This document shows positions 1 to 5,555 of a DNA stretch of 11,561 nt, piece after piece. This DNA is from SZAS-18 sp031370675. Its GTDB lineage: Bacteria; Verrucomicrobiota; Verrucomicrobiia; Chthoniobacterales; SZAS-18. Location of the stretch: positions 1-11,561 of the forward strand of contig JANMQT010000292.1 of the NCBI GenBank assembly GCA_031370675.1, given 5' to 3'. The translations under genes were made by a program, and so were the position numbers. The notes beneath the pieces are model-generated. The model had not been told where the DNA came from and searched no databases. It saw only the letters and a list, made by a program, of their open reading frames with translations. Position 1 is the stretch's first letter. Every line of letters starts with the position of its first letter.

Positions 1-28
1 GATCCATGGGCAGGAGATCTGTTTTCAT
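1..28 (-). CDS. Start of molybdopterin-binding large subunit (isoquinoline 1-oxidoreductase beta-like), partial
   Basis: Only the first nine codons (MKTDLLPMD) are inside the window; the gene runs off the left edge. Its ATG overlaps the stop of the iron-sulfur subunit gene in an ATGA junction. A strong GGAGG ribosome-binding site lies at 36-40 (read on the minus strand), seven bases before the ATG. The family identity is inferred only from position: the gene directly after an IorA-type small subunit is normally the large molybdopterin subunit. The nine residues themselves are not diagnostic, so the existence of a gene start is well supported and its function is only probable. Confidence 0.6.
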
Positions 29-450
29 GCGCGGACCTCCGCGGGGCAACCGCTGGGGTTGGCGACGAGGCCGGCCGTGACATCGACGCCCGACTCCGTG
101 ATTTTTTCCCCGCGCATCGCGGCGGCGGTCATAATTTGCCCGGCCTGGCAATAGCCGCATTGCGGGACGTCATATTTGATCCACGCGCGCTGCAACGGAT
201 GGGAACCATCGGGCGAAAGACCCTCGACCGTGACGATATCCCCGGAGGCGGCGGCGGAGACGCGGGTACCACAGGAACGAACGGCGGCGCCGTTCAGGTG
301 GACCGTGCAGGCGCCGCATTGGCTGATGCCGCAACCGAATTTGGTGCCAACCAGATCGAGCGCGTCGCGAAGCACCCAGAGGAGGGGGGTATCCGCGGCA
401 ACGTCCACTTTCCGGACGCTGCCATTCACCTTCAGTTCGTACGCCGGCAT
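25..450 (-). CDS. (2Fe-2S)-binding small subunit, isoquinoline 1-oxidoreductase alpha-like, with incomplete second cluster site
   Basis: This is the electron-transfer subunit of a xanthine-dehydrogenase-family molybdenum hydroxylase. It would pass electrons from the molybdopterin site of the large subunit encoded next. The N-terminal plant-type ferredoxin domain carries the first cluster motif at C40, C45, C48 and C60 (GTKFGCGISQCGAC). The helical C-terminal domain has C98-x2-C101 (QCGYCQAGQ) and one further cysteine, C135. Relatives end in an N-[IL]-C-R-C-G-T-Y type motif that supplies two cysteines; here it reads SGCPAEVRA, so residue 137 is alanine and the tail is about ten residues short. 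I chose the ATG at 450 (MPAYELKVNG), giving 141 residues, because the family begins this way; an in-frame TTG at 462 is the alternative. No clear Shine-Dalgarno site precedes either. The family assignment is firm; the exact substrate is unknown. Confidence 0.85.
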   Translation of the reverse strand: MPAYELKVNGSVRKVDVAADTPLLWVLRDALDLVGTKFGCGISQCGACTVHLNGAAVRSCGTRVSAAASGDIVTVEGLSPDGSHPLQRAWIKYDVPQCGYCQAGQIMTAAAMRGEKITESGVDVTAGLVANPSGCPAEVRA

Positions 451-512
451 ACTGAAAGCCAATCACTGCCGGGTGACGGCGTCAATTCGCGATCGCGTCC
501 GCGTCCGTTTTT

Positions 513-794
513 TCAGGCCTTTTCGTCGAGCTCACGAATCTCCGCATCCGCCTCGTTGGCTCCCTGCTGAACCAGGCATTCGGCGATGGTGGGATCGTCC
601 TCCGTGACAAAGCCAACGCGATGACCGCGTTCGTCGATCGGTTCATCCCAGCTTCGCAATTCCGCCACCGCGCCCGGCGCCTCGGGCGCCTCGGGCAGTC
701 CCGCCGACGCCTGCAGCTCCGGCATTCCGTCGGCCCCGAGATCGATTTGGCTCGGCGTCAGCACCGCGGAAATCTGGCGGGCGATGGCTTTCAT
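513..794 (-). CDS. Hypothetical acidic protein, 93 residues
   Basis: I do not recognise this protein. It is soluble, acidic and alanine/glutamate-rich, with no signal peptide or membrane helix. Residues 1-20 look helical (MKAIARQISAVLTPSQIDLG). An alanine/proline-rich linker around 30-40 (EAPEAPGAVAEL) is followed by a more ordered-looking part near 47-85 with W, F and C residues. Its codons prefer G or C at the third position as strongly as the neighbouring real genes, and it fills its gap between same-strand genes, so I regard it as a true gene. The ATG at 794 has no good ribosome-binding site. It follows the membrane-protein gene by 109 bases and precedes the iron-sulfur subunit gene by 62. 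Its role cannot be told from context. Confidence 0.6.
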   Translation of the reverse strand: MKAIARQISAVLTPSQIDLGADGMPELQASAGLPEAPEAPGAVAELRSWDEPIDERGHRVGFVTEDDPTIAECLVQQGANEADAEIRELDEKA

Positions 795-903
795 GTGGCA
801 GCCCGAGCGACCGTCGCATTGTCATCCGCGGCCATCGCTGGCGGGCATGGAAGAGGCAAACACCCGCGGACCCGCGCGTCAATGCGCGATTGATCCGATC
901 CGC

Positions 904-1359
904 TTAAAGCGCGCGTCTTACGGCCGCGCAATAATCGGCGTGCCAGCGCCGGTAGGTCGCTTCCTGAATGGCCAGCAGTACCACGACCAGCAACAGCAAC
1001 AGCCAATAGGCAAGTAGCGGGAAGGGCTCGTCCATGAAAATCAAAACGCTGCTCATCGTGATCAGGCTGACGGCGCATGCGACGGGCTGGCGCACGAACG
1101 CCTTGCGGAGCCACGCGCGAGGTCGGCGCGTCCAGAGCCACACGACTTCGTGCCATTCCGCTTCGTTCAGCTCGCTATAATTCGCGCAAAGCGCCACAAT
1201 CTGGATGGGGGAGAGTTCCGGATCGAGACCCGCGAGGACGGTGTCACCGGCATCGCCATCCACCAGACCCTGACAAAAATACGGATGCGTGCTTCGCAGC
1301 AGCAATGATGGCGACTGCGGCGCACCAGGCCTAAAAAAATTCAGCAGCCGACCCTTCAC
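904..1359 (-). CDS. Small hypothetical membrane protein with two C-terminal helices
   Basis: This 151-residue protein is not recognised as a named family. Residues 1-85 are soluble and tryptophan-rich towards their end (EAEWHEVVWLWTRRPRAW). A basic stretch then leads into two hydrophobic helices, about 92-110 (ACAVSLITMSSVLIFM) and 113-132 (PLLAYWLLLLLVVVLLAI), joined by a short DEPF turn. A basic/aromatic tail follows (ATYRRWHADY). This suggests a helical hairpin with both ends in the cytoplasm. The start is GTG at 1359, chosen because GGAG lies five bases upstream; the nearby ATG at 1370 is in another frame and stops after four codons. The gene starts 83 bases after ssb stops and is on the same strand, so it may share the ssb transcript. 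The GTG overlaps the stop of a possible 19-codon ORF. Confidence 0.65.
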   Translation of the reverse strand: MKGRLLNFFRPGAPQSPSLLLRSTHPYFCQGLVDGDAGDTVLAGLDPELSPIQIVALCANYSELNEAEWHEVVWLWTRRPRAWLRKAFVRQPVACAVSLITMSSVLIFMDEPFPLLAYWLLLLLVVVLLAIQEATYRRWHADYCAAVRRAL

Positions 1360-1415
1360 TCGGGCTCCATGCTGACGATTTCACCGGCGCGTGTCCACCC
1401 CTCCAAGTCCCACAT
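1356..1415 (-). CDS. Possible 19-residue upstream ORF coupled to the membrane protein
   Basis: On the minus strand an ATG at 1415 opens a 19-codon frame (MWDLEGWTRAGEIVSMEPE) whose TGA overlaps the GTG start of the membrane-protein gene in a GTGA junction. It lies in the ssb frame, ten codons beyond the ssb stop. Nothing but the neat overlap supports it: there is no ribosome-binding site before its ATG, and an ORF of this size can arise by chance. If translated, it could deliver ribosomes to the weak GTG start. Confidence 0.2.
   Translation of the reverse strand: MWDLEGWTRAGEIVSMEPE
1365..1368 (-). promoter_or_regulatory. Ribosome-binding site deciding the GTG start at 1359
   Basis: GGAG on the minus strand, five bases before the GTG start of the small membrane protein. 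It is a clear Shine-Dalgarno match upstream of a non-ATG start and decides this start over the out-of-frame ATG at 1370, within which it partly lies. Confidence 0.6.
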
Positions 1416-1442
1416 AATGAGACTTTGACCGCGAACCCCCGC

Positions 1443-1934
1443 TTAAAACGGAATATCGTCCGCTTCCTCGTCCGGTTCGGCCGGCTTCACTCGTCCGGGC
1501 GCGGCGGGACGCGGAGCCGAGCGCGGCGGGGCCGACGGCCGGCTGCTGCCGCCTTCATCCTCATCGTGCGGGACGGGGTGCGATCCACCACCACTACTCT
1601 CGCGGCTGCCCAGCAACTGCATCTGCTCGGCGCGAACGCGCAGACGACTGCGTTTCTGCCCCGTGGCCTTGTCGTCCCAGGTGTCGAGCTGCAACCGGCC
1701 CTCGATGAAGACGGGCCGGCCTTTCTTGAGATATTCGCCCGCGATTTCCGCGAGGCGCTCCCACAGCGTCACGTCGATGTAGGTCACCTCTTCCTTTTTC
1801 TGGCCGTCGGCGCCGGTGAAATTGCGATTGATCGCGATCGCAATTTCCGCGACCGCGGTGCCCTTCGGCGTGTACTTGACCTCGGGATCCCGGGTCAGGT
1901 TTCCGATCAACATCACCTTGTTCAAGCTGGCCAT
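1443..1934 (-). CDS. ssb: Single-stranded DNA-binding protein
   Basis: SSB coats single-stranded DNA during replication, recombination and repair and recruits partner enzymes through its C-terminal tip. The OB fold spans about residues 1-110. It begins MASLNKVMLIGNLTRDPE and contains the DNA-stacking region TYIDVTLWERLAEI (W58) and EGRLQLDTWDD (W86). A flexible serine/proline/glycine/arginine-rich linker follows at about 110-150. The chain ends in the acidic hook EADDIPF, matching the conserved tip that binds partner proteins. The length of 163 residues is normal. The gene follows rpsF by 46 bases, the usual bacterial pairing, but rpsR and rplI do not follow. The leader is pyrimidine-rich and has no Shine-Dalgarno sequence. 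Confidence 0.97.
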   Translation of the reverse strand: MASLNKVMLIGNLTRDPEVKYTPKGTAVAEIAIAINRNFTGADGQKKEEVTYIDVTLWERLAEIAGEYLKKGRPVFIEGRLQLDTWDDKATGQKRSRLRVRAEQMQLLGSRESSGGGSHPVPHDEDEGGSSRPSAPPRSAPRPAAPGRVKPAEPDEEADDIPF

Positions 1935-1980
1935 GGCGGAGAAAAGTTAGGGTTGAAAGAAACGGCGGAAGAGCGGCGAA

Positions 1981-2289
1981 TTATTTCGAGGCGGCGGCCT
2001 TCGGCTTCAGCTTCGAATAGTACTGACGGTAGACCGACTCGTCGAGTTTGAACTTGGCCTGGAGCTTGTCCAGCACGCCTGATTCGGCGTGGAAAACATA
2101 ATTCACGTAGTAGCCGGAATCGAGCGGGCCGGCTACGTGGCTGAACTGGCGCTTGTCCATTTTCTGGATGAGCTCCACTTCCGCGCCCTCCTTGACGAAC
2201 TCCTTTTCGAGGCGTTCGATCGTGTCTTTGACGGTGTCTTCCTGGCCTTTGGTGTCGAGCACCAGCAGTGCTTCGTAACGTTTCTTCAT
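1981..2289 (-). CDS. rpsF: 30S ribosomal protein bS6
   Basis: bS6 sits on the platform of the 30S subunit, where it pairs with bS18. The 102-residue chain begins MKKRYEALLVLDTKGQ, the typical first beta strand. Its central helix is DTIERLEKEFVKEGAEVE, followed by the bS6 core strands KMDKRQFSHVAGPLDSGYYV and NYVFHAE. The length is typical. The tail is short and basic (KLKPKAAASK), without the acidic glutamate extension seen in enterobacteria. The gene lies between pth (47 bases upstream) and ssb (46 bases downstream). Its usual partner gene rpsR is not in the window. Confidence 0.95.
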   Translation of the reverse strand: MKKRYEALLVLDTKGQEDTVKDTIERLEKEFVKEGAEVELIQKMDKRQFSHVAGPLDSGYYVNYVFHAESGVLDKLQAKFKLDESVYRQYYSKLKPKAAASK

Positions 2290-2336
2290 GGTCTTTGTAA
2301 TGATGGTTGGTTTTTGGTGAATGGAAAGGGATGTGT
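2290..2336 (-). promoter_or_regulatory. Unstructured, nearly G-free leader of rpsF
   Basis: Between the pth stop and the rpsF ATG the transcript would read as an A/C/U-rich tract. Positions 2336 down to 2294 contain no G at all, and the only G of the spacer is near the start codon. It therefore has no Shine-Dalgarno sequence and cannot form a GC hairpin; there is no room for an S6:S18-type RNA element. It is probably an open ribosome landing site, possibly for S1. That role is inference. Confidence 0.45.
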
Positions 2337-2993
2337 TCAGGCGCTTTCGCCCGGGCCGGTGATCTCCGGCGCCGGCGGGCGGGGCGCGGGCTCGTCCACC
2401 GGGCGGTTGAACCGGTTCATTGCGGTCTCGAGGCCGCTCTCTCTCGCGACATCCACCGCGTCGGCGGCGCGGCGCACCGCGGCCTGCACGGCGGGTTCCT
2501 CGTCCGGCGCAAACCGGCCGAGGACATGCGATGAAATTTCGCTCCCGGCGGCGGAGCCGACGCCGATGCGCAAGCGGGGGAAATCGGAGGTGTCGAGATG
2601 CTCGATGATCGAACGCAGGCCGTTGTGGCCGCCGTCGGATCCACCTGGGCGCAGCCTCAGCCGGCCGAGCGGGAGCGCGGTGTCATCGGAGACCACGAGC
2701 ATTTCCGACGCGGGAATCTTGAAGTAGCGTGCGATTCCGGCCACGGCCTCGCCGCTCAAATTCATGAAGGTGAGCGGCTGCACGAAATGGCAGCCGTCGG
2801 CGGTGCGGCCATGGCGCGATTTCCACGCGCGATTTTCCTCGAGGCGGACGCCCGCGCGCGCGGCGAGTTCGTCGACCACGAGAAAGCCAATGTTGTGGCG
2901 GGTTCGCTCGTATTCGCGACCGGGATTGCCCAGACCGGCCACCAGCCGGGGCCGGGCTTTTAACGCGGCGGCGGCGGGATCGGCGAGAGTCAC
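2337..2993 (-). CDS. pth: Peptidyl-tRNA hydrolase
   Basis: Pth hydrolyses the ester bond of peptidyl-tRNAs that drop off ribosomes, recycling tRNA. All signature residues are visible: VAGLGNPGREYERTRHN with N23 and catalytic H33, FMNLSG with N78, the conserved aspartate D103 in VVSDDTALPLG, and GGHNGLRSI with N124. The length is 218 residues, slightly longer than the usual 190-200 because of about twelve extra N-terminal residues and a proline-rich C-terminal tail (DEPAPRPPAPEITG). The start is GTG at 2993. It has no ribosome-binding site, but no other good start precedes the LVAGLGNPG strand; an in-frame GTG within that strand would be too late. It lies 27 bases after rplY, the common ctc-pth arrangement, and 47 before rpsF. 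Confidence 0.95.
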   Translation of the reverse strand: MTLADPAAAALKARPRLVAGLGNPGREYERTRHNIGFLVVDELAARAGVRLEENRAWKSRHGRTADGCHFVQPLTFMNLSGEAVAGIARYFKIPASEMLVVSDDTALPLGRLRLRPGGSDGGHNGLRSIIEHLDTSDFPRLRIGVGSAAGSEISSHVLGRFAPDEEPAVQAAVRRAADAVDVARESGLETAMNRFNRPVDEPAPRPPAPEITGPGESA

Positions 2994-3020
2994 AGCAAGG
3001 GCTTCGCGCGAATCGCGAAA

Positions 3021-3725
3021 TTACTTCTTCGGCGCAGGCTTCTTGTCGCCAGCGGCGGGGGCAGCCGCAGGGGGGGCGCCAGCCTCGGGCTTCTTTTCCT
3101 TGATCGCCTCGGGCTGCGTCGGCGCAGCTTCCACCACCACCGGCTCGACCACCACGGTCGGCTCATGCACCGCGAAAATCGTCAACGCACCGTCGGCCTT
3201 CACCTTCACGCCTTCCGGCAGAACGAGGTCGCGGACGTGAAATGCTTCGCCCAGCTGGAGATGGGAAACGTCGACCCGGATGACCTCGGGAAGGGCGCGC
3301 GGGAGACACTCGATGTCGAGCGAGCGCAGCGTCTGGTCGAGCAGACCGCCCGAACTCTTGACGCCGACGGGCTCACCGAACGACTCGATCGGCACGTGCG
3401 CGTGAATGACTTCATTTTCCACGACGGCGTGGAGATCGAGGTGCAGGACGCGGCGGCTGACCGGGTGATGCTGGACCTGCTGCAGAATCGCGAGCTGGGT
3501 CCGGGCGGCGGCGCCGTCCTTGATTTCGACGTCCACGAGGACGTTTTCACTCGCGGCGTGCGAGAGCAGCGTTGCAATATCCTTGCCGATGAACTGAAGA
3601 TTCTGTGGCTTGATGGACTTGCCGTACATGATGCCGGGAATCATCCCCTGGGCTTTGACTTGTTTGACGGCCGTGCGGCCGGCGCCCACGCGGGGCTGGG
3701 CGGAAAGTTTCAGAGGAGTAGCCAT
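3021..3725 (-). CDS. rplY: 50S ribosomal protein bL25 (Ctc form)
   Basis: bL25 binds 5S rRNA in the large subunit. The N-terminal domain (about 1-95) begins MATPLKLSAQPRVGAGRTAV and carries the typical GMIPGIMYGK segment and the HHPVSRRVLHLDLHAV strand. The second, TL5-type beta domain (about 100-190) includes IESFGEPVGVKSSGG and the RVDVSHLQLGEAFHVRD segment. Residues about 190-234 are a low-complexity tail rich in Ala, Pro, Lys, Glu and Val, seen in many long Ctc proteins. The total is 234 residues, normal for the two-domain form. It lies between prs and pth, its usual neighbours. No Shine-Dalgarno site precedes the ATG; instead the leader holds a CACCUCCUUU tract that copies the 16S rRNA 3' end. 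Confidence 0.95.
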   Translation of the reverse strand: MATPLKLSAQPRVGAGRTAVKQVKAQGMIPGIMYGKSIKPQNLQFIGKDIATLLSHAASENVLVDVEIKDGAAARTQLAILQQVQHHPVSRRVLHLDLHAVVENEVIHAHVPIESFGEPVGVKSSGGLLDQTLRSLDIECLPRALPEVIRVDVSHLQLGEAFHVRDLVLPEGVKVKADGALTIFAVHEPTVVVEPVVVEAAPTQPEAIKEKKPEAGAPPAAAPAAGDKKPAPKK

Positions 3726-3727
3726 CG

Positions 3728-3738
3728 AAAAGGAGGTG
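3728..3738 (-). promoter_or_regulatory. Anti-Shine-Dalgarno-like tract just before the rplY start
   Basis: Read on the minus strand, CACCTCCTTTT stands two bases before the ATG. Ten of these bases equal the usual 3' tail of bacterial 16S rRNA (CACCUCCUUU). It cannot serve as a ribosome-binding site. It could instead pair with Shine-Dalgarno-like purine tracts, or be a chance pyrimidine run. The opposite strand shows a perfect AAGGAGGTG, but no credible plus-strand gene follows it. Confidence 0.3.
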
Positions 3739-3863
3739 CGAGTTGTTGAGGAAAGGGCCGGGAAGATGGTCGCATTTCCCGAGATTGCAACTGAAGAGTC
3801 TGGGTCGGTAGTTTTGCGGCCAGATCGGCGTGGGTTTGCCTTACTTTACACTGTAGTTCCGGC

Positions 3864-3876
3864 GTCCCGGCGGGAC
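3864..3876. repeat. Palindrome GTCCCGGCGGGAC
   Basis: Perfect six-plus-one-plus-six inverted repeat in the prs-rplY spacer, about 140 bases before the rplY start. It could form a small GC hairpin in the leader or be a dimeric protein site; it could also be chance in GC-rich DNA. Confidence 0.35.
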
Positions 3877-3934
3877 TCGGCGATCCGCGGCTGGAACGTC
3901 GAATTCGGTGGTCAATTATCCGTCCGCTGCGTTC

Positions 3935-3947
3935 CTGGAAATTCCAG
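3935..3947. repeat. Palindrome CTGGAAATTCCAG
   Basis: Perfect six-plus-one-plus-six inverted repeat with an AT-rich centre, in the prs-rplY spacer 59 bases beyond the prs stop. An AT-rich symmetric site of this kind is what an operator would look like, but no regulator can be named. Confidence 0.35.
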
Positions 3948-4005
3948 AATTCCGTCGATTTTGTCTTTTTTCCCCTCTCACTCCGAAGCGACTGTCAGCC
4001 ACCGC

Positions 4006-4953
4006 TCAGGTCTCAAACAACGAGCTGACCGATTCGTCATGGTGAATGCGTTTGATGCCTTCACCGAGCAGCGACGCGATGCAGAGCACCTCGATCTTGC
4101 TCCCGGGCGGCGGCTTCACCGGCGTGCTGTTCGTCGTAATCAACTCCGTCAATTCGCTGTCGCGCACGCGCTGGAAACCCAGCTCGCCGAGCACGGAATG
4201 CGAGACGCCCGCAAACACTTCGCGCGCGCCGTTCTCCTTGCAGATGCGGGCCGCGCTGGTCAGGGTGCCGGCTGTGCTCGTGAGATCGTCCACCAGGAAC
4301 ACGTTCATGTCCTTCACTTCACCGATGAGATAGATGGGATCGACCTCAGTATCGCTTTTGCGCCGCTTGGCCACCGTGGCCAGACCCACGCCCAGGGCCT
4401 GCGCGTAGGCCTCGGCCATCTTCAGGCCGCCGACATCCGGCGAGCAGACCACCAGCGGCTCGAGATTCTTCTTCGTGCGGAGATAACGCAGCATGACGGG
4501 CCGGGCGTAAAGATGATCGACCGGGATGTCGAAGAACCCTTGAATCTGCTGCGCGTGCAAGTCCATCGTGAGCACACGGTTCACGCCGGCCGCGACGAGA
4601 ATATTCGCCACGAGCTTCGCGGTGATGGGGACGCGCGGGCGGTCCTTGCGGTCCTGGCGGGCGTAACCAAAGAACGGCATCACGGCGGTGATGCGCGCGG
4701 CGCTGGCGCGGCGGATGGCGTCCACCAGGATGAGCAGCTCCATGATGTACTCGTTGGCTGGCTGCGAGGTTGGCTGCACGATGAAGATGTCACGACCGCG
4801 GATGTCCTCGTTGATGCGGACTTTGCTTTCGCCGTCGGCAAATTGCGTCACCGTGGCATCGCCCAGTTGGACGCCGACGGAATCACAAATGCGGCGCGCG
4901 AGCTCGGGGTGGGCGTTCCCCGTGAAAATCTTCATCTCATTGTGCGTGGTCAT
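4006..4953 (-). CDS. prs: Ribose-phosphate pyrophosphokinase (PRPP synthetase)
   Basis: Prs transfers pyrophosphate from ATP to ribose 5-phosphate, making PRPP for purine, pyrimidine, NAD, histidine and tryptophan synthesis. The 315 residues match the family length. Visible motifs are the N-terminal MKIFTGNAHPELA, the ATP-site FGYARQDRKDRPRVPI (95-110), the DLHAQQIQGFFDIPVDHL segment with its catalytic histidine at 133, SPDVGG at 171-176, and the PRPP-binding loop VDDLTSTAGT (221-230). The start is the ATG at 4953; an internal ATG at 4935 (MKIFTG) would also fit the family and is a real alternative. No Shine-Dalgarno site precedes the first ATG. It heads a minus-strand series with rplY and pth, and is divergent from the stress cassette, 116 bases between starts. 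Confidence 0.96.
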   Translation of the reverse strand: MTTHNEMKIFTGNAHPELARRICDSVGVQLGDATVTQFADGESKVRINEDIRGRDIFIVQPTSQPANEYIMELLILVDAIRRASAARITAVMPFFGYARQDRKDRPRVPITAKLVANILVAAGVNRVLTMDLHAQQIQGFFDIPVDHLYARPVMLRYLRTKKNLEPLVVCSPDVGGLKMAEAYAQALGVGLATVAKRRKSDTEVDPIYLIGEVKDMNVFLVDDLTSTAGTLTSAARICKENGAREVFAGVSHSVLGELGFQRVRDSELTELITTNSTPVKPPPGSKIEVLCIASLLGEGIKRIHHDESVSSLFET

Positions 4954-4978
4954 GCGAGGGGCGCAGCGTGAAACGGGG

Positions 4979-5043
4979 TTGTCACCTTTGCAATGACTTT
5001 TGGCGGGGGTGCCCGCGGGAAGGCGACGCGGCTTGTCACCTTT
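4979..5043. repeat. Two direct copies of TTGTCACCTTT in the prs/stress-cassette divergent spacer
   Basis: The 11-base word TTGTCACCTTT occurs at 4979-4989 and again at 5033-5043, 54 bases apart, close to five helical turns. The second copy contains the proposed ECF -35 element; the first has no matching -10 downstream. A repeated word of this length within 116 bases suggests a binding site shared by polymerase or a regulator. Confidence 0.5.
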
Positions 5044-5060
5044 TCGGTGGTACCTGCGTC
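5034..5060 (+). promoter_or_regulatory. Candidate ECF-sigma promoter of the stress cassette
   Basis: TGTCAC at 5034-5039 and CGTC at 5057-5060 are separated by 17 bases. This is the general layout of ECF-sigma promoters, which often have a -35 element of the TGTCAC or AAC type and CGTC at -10. Transcription would start about 6-8 bases later, at roughly 5066-5068. The ATG is at 5070, so the mRNA would have almost no leader. That fits the lack of a Shine-Dalgarno site there. The ECF sigma encoded in the same cassette is the natural candidate to use it. This is inferred from sequence form only. Confidence 0.45.
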
Positions 5061-5069
5061 TGGGTTGGC

Positions 5070-5555
5070 ATGAAGAAACCCCGTATCCTCGCTCTCACCG
5101 CCGTTGCCGCCGGACTCGCCCTCCTTGGCAGCGCCACCTATGTCTGGGCGGCCTCGCCCGGCAGCCTGGGGGAAAACCGCGCCTTCGCATTCGCGATGGG
5201 CGGCAAGTTGCGTGACTTGAATTTCACGCCGGCCCAGAAGACCGCCGCCCGCTCGGCCCTCAAGGCGCATGCGCCGACCATGATGCCGCTGGTGCGCAAA
5301 ATCGTCGGCGAACGTCGCGCGCTGCACGACATGGTGACCGCCGAAAAGATTGATGAAACCGCCATTCGCGCGCAGGCCGGACGCGTCGGGCAGGTCCAGG
5401 CCGAGCTCGCGGTCGAATCATCACGCCTGGTCTCGGACCTTCGCAAGATCGCCACGCCTGAGCAGCAGGCCAAGCTGCACGAGATCGGCAAGGCCATCCG
5501 CGAGCGCGTCGATCGCGGCCTCGACAAGGCCTCGGATTGGCTGGCACAACCCTGA
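5070..5555 (+). CDS. Secreted Spy/CpxP-like periplasmic protein (LTxxQ motif family)
   Basis: The 161-residue protein starts with a clear Sec signal peptide: KKPR, a hydrophobic core (ILALTAVAAGLALLG), and a likely cut after YVWA near residue 27. The mature part is all-helical and carries two LTxxQ-like motifs, LNFTPAQK (50-57) and ATPEQQAKL (128-136), with the long helices between them typical of Spy, CpxP and ZraP/CnrX-type proteins. These act in the periplasm as chaperones or as sensors of metal and envelope stress. Few His, Met or Cys residues cluster, so metal binding is not obvious; H67, M71, M72, H86 and M88 are the only candidates. An upstream in-frame ATG at 4968 exists, but the signal peptide fixes the start at 5070. 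It opens the sigma-factor cassette 29 bases before the sigma gene. Confidence 0.75.
   Translation: MKKPRILALTAVAAGLALLGSATYVWAASPGSLGENRAFAFAMGGKLRDLNFTPAQKTAARSALKAHAPTMMPLVRKIVGERRALHDMVTAEKIDETAIRAQAGRVGQVQAELAVESSRLVSDLRKIATPEQQAKLHEIGKAIRERVDRGLDKASDWLAQP

Larger units (their letters stand above)
3726..4005. other. 280-bp spacer between prs and rplY with two perfect palindromes
   Basis: No gene is supported here. On the minus strand the prs end is followed by an A-rich, not T-rich, stretch, so no intrinsic terminator is seen and readthrough into rplY is possible. The length suggests a separate rplY promoter, but I cannot point to convincing -35 and -10 boxes. Two 13-base perfect palindromes stand out, at 3864-3876 and 3935-3947, and are listed separately. 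Confidence 0.5.

Noticed and set aside
795..903. GC-rich inverted repeats between the 151- and 93-residue genes
   Set aside because: Several short CGCGGG/CCCGCG pairings are possible, but none is long and no T tail follows; they are expected by chance in DNA of this composition.
1425..2051. 208-codon plus-strand frame opposite ssb and the end of rpsF
   Set aside because: It is the mirror of ssb and rpsF, both of which are certain.
3732..3760. Plus-strand AAGGAGGTG read as a ribosome-binding site for a plus-strand gene
   Set aside because: The following plus-strand frame has no ATG at proper spacing and no protein-like content before it enters the antisense of prs.
3610..4971. 453-codon open frame on the plus strand opposite prs and the rplY start
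   Set aside because: It is antisense to prs, whose motifs are unmistakable. The translation is Arg/His/Ala-rich without family features, typical of the mirror frame in GC-rich DNA.
4968..5069. Upstream extension of the Spy-like protein to an ATG at 4968
   Set aside because: It would bury the signal peptide behind 34 cysteine- and tryptophan-rich residues and run through the proposed promoter.
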